Below are positions 23,401 through 27,543 of a stretch of 27,543 nt of DNA, one piece after another. The first letter of the stretch is position 1, and each line of letters begins with the position of its first letter. Source of the DNA: JBCBST01 sp039819115 (lineage in GTDB: Bacteria; Bacteroidota; Rhodothermia; Balneolales; Balneolaceae). Location of the stretch: contig JBCBST010000035.1 of the NCBI GenBank assembly GCA_039819115.1, positions 1 through 27,543 of the forward strand. The letters run 5' to 3'. The notes beneath the pieces were generated by a model. It ran no database searches. It was not told where the DNA came from and was given only the letters and a program-made list of their open reading frames with translations. Position numbers and translations under genes: made by a program.

Positions 23401-25158
23401 AAGAACGGACTCATATTTGAAGATTCCATATCGGTTAACGCATCCGAAGAAAACGTATGGCTCACGTACTTGTCTGAACAGGACTGGACGGAACCCTACC
23501 GCCAGGAATGGGCTCAAACCAAATGGGAGGAGACCGAACTGCATTATCTCAGGGCATTAAACGAGATTTGTGTGGCGGAAACCTCGTTGGAATCCTCTTC
23601 CGTTCGTGCTCAGCGATACCTGATGGCAATCCATCCCGTAATGGAGCTATACCAATCGAACCCAAATCATGCAGCCGTTGGATTATCGTTATCACGGGCA
23701 CTACTCGCCTTAAATAAGAAAACACTGGCTATTCAGGTATTGAAAACACTGATTGAGCAGGTATCCGGAGGAACGTTGAGTGGTTTGGACTTACCATTCA
23801 TCTTTCCAATTCCCGGTCAGGGAGCCCGGTCACCACAAACGGCCATCGAACCGTTGGTCCGGTTACGCATTCTCGAAGCCTGGGTACATGTAGCGAATGA
23901 TTCAACCTATTTCGCGAATGAACAGACTCTGCGTTTGCTAAGTGGCATGGACGGGAATCCTGCAGCACTCCCTCAAACACAACGAGCGGCCGACCTCAAG
24001 TGCTCTAAGACACAAGCAGAACCCGCATCAGAGCCTCAGGGTAAGTTTGTGCACCTTGCATTCAATCACGTGTATGGAACGTCGATCTCTGACATGGTGG
24101 AACACCTGAACAAAACCACCAACCAGCGCCATGTGGCATACATCGAAAAACATCGCGCCATCGACGATTACGATTCTGAAATTGCCGGTAACTATTACAG
24201 TACTTATTTCGACTGTACCCGTCAACTGGATGTGGTAATACAGCAATGCCTGGAACCCGATGTGGATGGTGTAATTGTGCATGGTATTTTCTTTGACTGG
24301 CAAAAAAAGGCCATCCGGCAGATTGGGAATCAAAAACATATTGCCTGGTACATTTGGGGGGGAGATTTATACAACCCTATTAAACACCGCGCTCCTATTA
24401 AGGATACGGTCAAATATGTGGATAGTGTTCACTCTATTATTGAAAAAGACTACGAAGTATTTGAACAGACGTATGGTGAGAAAGAACATGTTCCCTTAGG
24501 GTATCCGTATCCGGCGTTATATGGTGAGCTACCCTCCGTCGATCCTTCGGCAAAGGCGCCCCGGATCATCATTGGAAACTCGGGAGATGTATCAAATGAT
24601 CATCTTGAAATTCTTCAGATACTGGCCGGGAAACGTGACATCAGCCGATATGAGCTGATACTCCCAATGGCATATAACCTGCATGCCCAATATGAAGAAC
24701 GCATCCGATCCTATCTTAAAGAGACGAATCTGGACCATCAAACCCAGATCAGGAAAGAGTTTGTATCACCGAGGGCGTATGTGCAGGAAATGAATCGATC
24801 GTCCATGTTTATTGCCGCCCATAAGCGGCAGCAGGCCGTGGGCAACCTGCTTACCTCGATGTATTGCGGGAACCAAACCATACTGCGTAAAGAGTACGAG
24901 CTTTATGACGAAATGACGACGAACCCCACCTGGGAGTTCATCTATGAAAACGGGTTGTCGGCCCTCAGCTTCCAGGCTTTTAAGGAGTGTACCTCTCTTT
25001 CAGATCTGCCGGTTGTATCGGCAGAACAAACAGAGGCTCACCAGAAAAGCATCCGAGAACACTTTGGCATAGAACGGCGAGCCGGCGACTTAGCCGAATA
25101 CTGTACGAAACTGGTGGGCAAATCAACCTCAACAAATCAGATATCAAAGGCTTCTTAA
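20461..25158 (+). CDS. Fusion glycosyltransferase: TPR + GT41 (OGT/SPINDLY-like) + FkbM methyltransferase + WecF/GT56-like
   Basis: A 1565-aa multidomain enzyme, probably cytoplasmic (no signal or membrane helix). Order: about eight TPRs (10-300); a GT41 O-GlcNAc-transferase-like domain (about 325-680) with RIGFISGGF (328-336), H339, NNPTKLN with K506 and 'GGLTTCEALWMGVPVITYPG'; an FkbM methyltransferase (about 745-950) with SAM motif DIGAGFG (789-795) and KVDVSGDE (D894); a helical linker (955-1190); and a C-terminal domain resembling WecF (GT56) with WGGDLY (1299-1304) and GNSGDVSNDH (1372-1381). Key motifs look intact in each. The GTG at 20461 is chosen because it follows the predicted sigma-54 start and begins the first TPR; an open frame extends to a GTG at 20410. 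The wecE-type gene downstream would make the GT56 donor. The protein acceptor is likely flagellin, by context only. Confidence 0.88.
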   Translation: MNIELARAQALLNAPKPNPEKAIKTLNPLLKGNRANWMVHHFMGIALLQKKEYQKASISFKKALKKDGHSAETHHLLSVALFQQGELNEAERHEKTALELNDSLFEGWLNLGAIYRSQARLEEALNCYQQANQLDPKHAGVAYRIASIYKDQGDLNKADELFSIVLKLDPDYVEAYAERAIIFGQKTEYDEAEKQLQTMLERAPDHLGGKVELAEVYKRKGDYERAIGLYETLLSDQPNHAILLVNYALSLLEVGRFSESEANYLKALRINPDLKETYSNYLMGLHYNPKHSRSHIFEEHLKWDELFALKHATDRPVPSNKEPNKRLRIGFISGGFRRHPVGWMITSALEQLPDEEIEVFGYTTNSIVDTLTRRISEKCTKWTSVLGYSDQVIADLIRKDEIDILVELSGHSADNRLTMVTHNPVPITVKWVGGLFNTTGLESIDYLITDWQETPNGEEEFYTEKLVRMPDDYICFLPPDYAPETGELPFKENGYITFGCFNNPTKLNDTLLEQWADIMGQVPNSRLMLKSKQYNSEIFRQSVIQRFTALGIEEERVLFEGESAHDVLLAAYNKVDIALDPRPYSGGLTTCEALWMGVPVITYPGETFAGKHAATHLKTAGFEDWIQNDWEGYVNKVVELAHNPEQLANYRSTLREAVQQSPLVDAERFGRHLANAFRAMWLQWIEGKEQHSSTWAQPIDVSSLESFNLSFEPVSEAIAQPKDPSEQGVSLTKSDKNALLVETETGTRALLPDHPDSLTTYVWKEQHRWLDWEVNLLPELLKEGDQMIDIGAGFGAYALEAASLVGEGGSVIAFEPGRKASSYLERSKVENGFQNLTIYTKGVQHISGRLPFKEEQNTEQSRIHRDGKEVISTTTLDQWWLFENEPDIQLLKVDVSGDEHLVIQGAQDVLSCSRPSLILNYSGSVEQRNQIVELLKPHEYFMYEYVPKLHVLVDVEPDLEPDTRQTHLVALQANVVQDMRKNGLIFEDSISVNASEENVWLTYLSEQDWTEPYRQEWAQTKWEETELHYLRALNEICVAETSLESSSVRAQRYLMAIHPVMELYQSNPNHAAVGLSLSRALLALNKKTLAIQVLKTLIEQVSGGTLSGLDLPFIFPIPGQGARSPQTAIEPLVRLRILEAWVHVANDSTYFANEQTLRLLSGMDGNPAALPQTQRAADLKCSKTQAEPASEPQGKFVHLAFNHVYGTSISDMVEHLNKTTNQRHVAYIEKHRAIDDYDSEIAGNYYSTYFDCTRQLDVVIQQCLEPDVDGVIVHGIFFDWQKKAIRQIGNQKHIAWYIWGGDLYNPIKHRAPIKDTVKYVDSVHSIIEKDYEVFEQTYGEKEHVPLGYPYPALYGELPSVDPSAKAPRIIIGNSGDVSNDHLEILQILAGKRDISRYELILPMAYNLHAQYEERIRSYLKETNLDHQTQIRKEFVSPRAYVQEMNRSSMFIAAHKRQQAVGNLLTSMYCGNQTILRKEYELYDEMTTNPTWEFIYENGLSALSFQAFKECTSLSDLPVVSAEQTEAHQKSIREHFGIERRAGDLAEYCTKLVGKSTSTNQISKAS

Positions 25159-25165
25159 GAGGGTT

Positions 25166-26332
25166 ATGAAGAATCTTGCGATCATTGGACATGCTGCTAC
25201 ACAGCGTCAGTTGCTCATTAAAGCACAGCATCTGGACGTGGAAATCTATTTGTTTGGAGAACGTGACGACAAAGACACGCAGGAAATGGCACATTTCTAT
25301 TTCCCAATCGATGAATGGGAGAAAGAAACGATCCTGGAAATTTGCCAAAAGCGAAAAATCGACGGAATCATCTCCCTCGGATCCGATACTGCCACTACAA
25401 CGGTTAATTATGTAGCCCATCATATGGGGCTGGCAGGAAATGGTCTGCTGGCCGATTCGAGGTGCACGAATAAAATTGAACTTCGAAAAGCACTGTCCAA
25501 TGCCGGCATGTTTAATCCTCATTTTGAGGAATTTGACACCCCTTCCTTTGATGCCAAACCATTCCGTTTTCCTGTAATGGTGAAACCAGCAGATGCTTCG
25601 GGATCAAAAGGAGTTCAGCTGGTGGAATACCCGGGATTGGTAAACAGGGCCATTAACCAGGCTCTGAAATGGTCTGAAACAGGTAAAGTTATTGTAGAAG
25701 ATTTTGTGCCCGGCCGCGAGCTGACCGTAGAAATGATTTCCTATTCGGGTCGGCATCGCCCGCTCACTATAACGGATAAAATTACCACCGGAGCTCCACA
25801 TTTCGTGGAAGTGGAACATCACCAACCGGCCGATATAGGGCGCAAACTGGAAAAGAAAGTATTCGAATACGTTCAAAAAGCGCTGGATGTGGTAGGCATA
25901 ACCAATGGTGCCAGTCATACCGAAGTTATTCTTACTCCGGATCAACAGATTCATATTGTTGAGGTAAGCGGACGTATTGGAGGCGAGTTAATCGGCACCA
26001 ACACCGTGATGAACTCCACCGGATTTGATTATGTGAAAGCTGTTATTGAAGTGGCTTTGAATCAATTCAACCCGATTAACTACAAGTTTCGGGCTAAAGG
26101 CTATGCGGGTGCACAATATGTGCTACCCAAACATGGACGCATCAGGCGCATTTTGATTAACACCGATTACCGGCCGTATATCAAAAAAGTGATTCCCATG
26201 CTCAAAGAAGGGGATATGGTACACGAAGTCATTGATGAGGCTCAAAAAAGGGCGGGCGTCATCCTGTATGCTCATCCCGAACGAAAGCCCCATATCATAA
26301 AAGAGAGCATCCTAAAATTCGAGACGGTATGA
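25166..26332 (+). CDS. ATP-grasp ligase (CarB-like fold), possible amino-sugar acylating enzyme
   Basis: A 388-aa ATP-grasp protein. An N-terminal Rossmann-like pre-ATP-grasp domain (MKNLAIIGHAATQRQLL, about 1-100) precedes the ATP-binding motifs 'FPVMVKPADASGSKGVQLV' (about 137-155) and 'VIVEDFVPGRELTVEM', and the metal-binding region 'IHIVEVSGRIGGELIG' (about 262-277), where the usual Asn of E-x-N-x-R is Ser. Such enzymes join a carboxylate to an amine or other nucleophile via an acyl phosphate. It lies 7 bp after the fusion gene (GAGGG before its ATG) and overlaps the aminotransferase gene by 4 bp. The inferred role is linking an amino or other acid to the 4-amino group of the sugar made by the next gene. 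Substrates cannot be read from the sequence. Confidence 0.8.
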   Translation: MKNLAIIGHAATQRQLLIKAQHLDVEIYLFGERDDKDTQEMAHFYFPIDEWEKETILEICQKRKIDGIISLGSDTATTTVNYVAHHMGLAGNGLLADSRCTNKIELRKALSNAGMFNPHFEEFDTPSFDAKPFRFPVMVKPADASGSKGVQLVEYPGLVNRAINQALKWSETGKVIVEDFVPGRELTVEMISYSGRHRPLTITDKITTGAPHFVEVEHHQPADIGRKLEKKVFEYVQKALDVVGITNGASHTEVILTPDQQIHIVEVSGRIGGELIGTNTVMNSTGFDYVKAVIEVALNQFNPINYKFRAKGYAGAQYVLPKHGRIRRILINTDYRPYIKKVIPMLKEGDMVHEVIDEAQKRAGVILYAHPERKPHIIKESILKFETV

Positions 26333-27519
26333 TTCCATTCAATAAACCCTTTATTACCGGAAATGAATTGCACTACATCCAGGACGCCGTAGACGAAGGG
26401 CACATTTCGGGGAACGGGAAATACACAAAGAAAACCCAGCAGTATTTTGAAGAGAGGTATGGGTTTAACAAATGCCTGCTAACCACATCGTGCACCGATG
26501 CGCTCGAAATGGCAGCTATTCTGCTGGATATCGGACCCGGCGATGAAGTCATCATGCCTTCATTTACCTTTGTGAGTACAGCGAATGCCTTTCTGTTGAG
26601 AGGGGCTACCATCCGGTTTGTGGATTCGAGGGAGGATCATCCCGGTATAGACGAGGATGCGATTGAAGAGCTGATTACATCACAGACAAAAGCCATTGTT
26701 GTTGTGCATTACGCCGGTATTGCCTGCGATATGGATAAAGTGATGGCCATAGCCGAAGCACATAACGTTTTTGTGGTAGAAGATGCTGCCCAGGCAATCG
26801 AAAGTTATTACTACCACATTGATGGTACCCGAAGCCCACTGGGTTCCATTGGACACTTAGGTGCATTCTCCTTTCATGAAACGAAGAATATTAGTGCCGG
26901 AGAAGGAGGCATGCTTACCGTGAATGACGATCGGTTTGCAGAACGTGCTGAGATTATTTGGGAAAAAGGAACCAACCGTGCCTCATTCTTCCGGGGTGAA
27001 GTGAATAAATATGGCTGGGTTGATATTGGGTCTTCCTTTTTACCTTCTGAGCTGAACGCTGCCTTTTTGTTTGCTCAGCTTATGAATATTGATCTGATCC
27101 AGGAAAAGCGACGCTCACTCTGGGACAGATATGAGTTCGGATTAAAAGAGTTAACCCACCGCTTAAAGATTAAGCGGCCCTATATTCCGGAATTTGCTAC
27201 CAATAATGCCCATATGTATTACCTGGTATGCGATTCGGAAGCACAACGAACGGCGTTTCTTCATTTTTTGAAAGAGCAAGGCATTTTGAGTGTATTTCAC
27301 TACCAGTCTTTGCACGAGTCACCGTTTTTTAACCAACTGCACGATGGCAGGGCTTTGCCCAATACCATTCGCTATTCCAACCAGTTAGTTCGTATGCCTT
27401 TGTTCTTCGAACTCTCAGTTGGCACACAAAATCATATCATAAAAACCGCAAACTTTTTTGAACAGGAGGTAGATCCCCGCAGTATCAAGTCAAACATGCG
27501 CATACCCGCTGTAAACTAG
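26329..27519 (+). CDS. wecE: dTDP-4-amino-4,6-dideoxygalactose transaminase (WecE/RffA type)
   Basis: A PLP-dependent DegT/DnrJ/EryC1 aminotransferase of 396 aa, close to E. coli WecE (376). It keeps long WecE-like stretches: 'LDIGPGDEVIMPSFTFVSTA', 'VEDAAQ', 'GAFSFHETKNISAGEGG' with the PLP lysine K186, 'EKGTNRASFFRGEVNKYGW' and 'DIGSS'. The expected reaction converts dTDP-4-keto-6-deoxyglucose to dTDP-Fuc4N with glutamate. The next step in enterobacteria uses WecF, whose fold appears at the C-terminus of the fusion protein upstream. The start overlaps the ATP-grasp stop (ATGA). Genes for dTDP-glucose supply (rmlA, rmlB) are not in the window. Relatives making dTDP-viosamine exist, so the sugar isomer is not fully certain. 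Confidence 0.9.
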   Translation: MIPFNKPFITGNELHYIQDAVDEGHISGNGKYTKKTQQYFEERYGFNKCLLTTSCTDALEMAAILLDIGPGDEVIMPSFTFVSTANAFLLRGATIRFVDSREDHPGIDEDAIEELITSQTKAIVVVHYAGIACDMDKVMAIAEAHNVFVVEDAAQAIESYYYHIDGTRSPLGSIGHLGAFSFHETKNISAGEGGMLTVNDDRFAERAEIIWEKGTNRASFFRGEVNKYGWVDIGSSFLPSELNAAFLFAQLMNIDLIQEKRRSLWDRYEFGLKELTHRLKIKRPYIPEFATNNAHMYYLVCDSEAQRTAFLHFLKEQGILSVFHYQSLHESPFFNQLHDGRALPNTIRYSNQLVRMPLFFELSVGTQNHIIKTANFFEQEVDPRSIKSNMRIPAVN

Positions 27520-27543
27520 TATTCGTTTTACATCTACAAAGTC

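Noticed and set aside
24661..24685. TGGCAT-N5-CTGC inside the fusion gene as a sigma-54 site
   Set aside because: Within coding sequence, with a poor -12 element and no gene start shortly downstream.

Overview
This is a flagellar gene cluster from a Gram-negative bacterium, joined to what looks like a flagellin or surface glycosylation locus. FlgH and FlgI (L- and P-ring proteins) imply an outer membrane. Most genes have no obvious Shine-Dalgarno sequence and GC content is intermediate; the gene content and palindromic intergenic repeats would fit a motile Bacteroidota/Rhodothermota/Balneolota-type lineage. That placement is an inference and is not proven by the sequence.

Layout. (1) 1-190: palindromic repeat DNA. 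(2) 191-7111, minus strand: flhB-flhA-flhF-flhG-small membrane protein-fliA, then a separate 84-aa gene behind its own sigma-28-like promoter. (3) 7112-7500: a 389-bp divergent control region with a sigma-54-like site. (4) 7501-16021, plus strand: flgF-flgG-flgA-flgH-flgI-flgJ(rod domain)-flgN-flgK-flgL, then a TPR protein with a degenerate family-2 glycosyltransferase domain. (5) 16035-20053, minus strand: an NtrC-type sigma-54 activator, and upstream of it fliS-fliD-fliT-like-flgM-like closed by a strong terminator. (6) 20054-20460: a second divergent control region. (7) 20461-27519, plus strand: a 1565-aa fusion protein (TPR, GT41 O-GlcNAc-transferase-like, FkbM methyltransferase, WecF/GT56-like glycosyltransferase), an ATP-grasp ligase, and a WecE/RffA-type sugar aminotransferase.

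How it may work together. The NtrC-type regulator probably activates sigma-54 promoters. Three matching sites, TGGCA(T/C)-N5-TTGA, lie in front of flgF, fliS and the fusion gene, so the glycosylation genes appear to belong to the flagellar regulon. FliA (sigma-28) would then drive late genes through GCCGATAA-type -10 boxes before fliS and before the 84-aa gene, with the FlgM-like protein as possible feedback. In the glycosylation locus, WecE would make dTDP-4-amino-4,6-dideoxygalactose, the ATP-grasp enzyme might acylate its amino group, and the fusion protein would attach a first sugar to Ser/Thr (GT41), methylate (FkbM) and add the amino sugar (GT56-like domain). This one-polypeptide glycan assembly system is the most interesting part of the window. 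The substrates and order of steps are inferred from family membership only.
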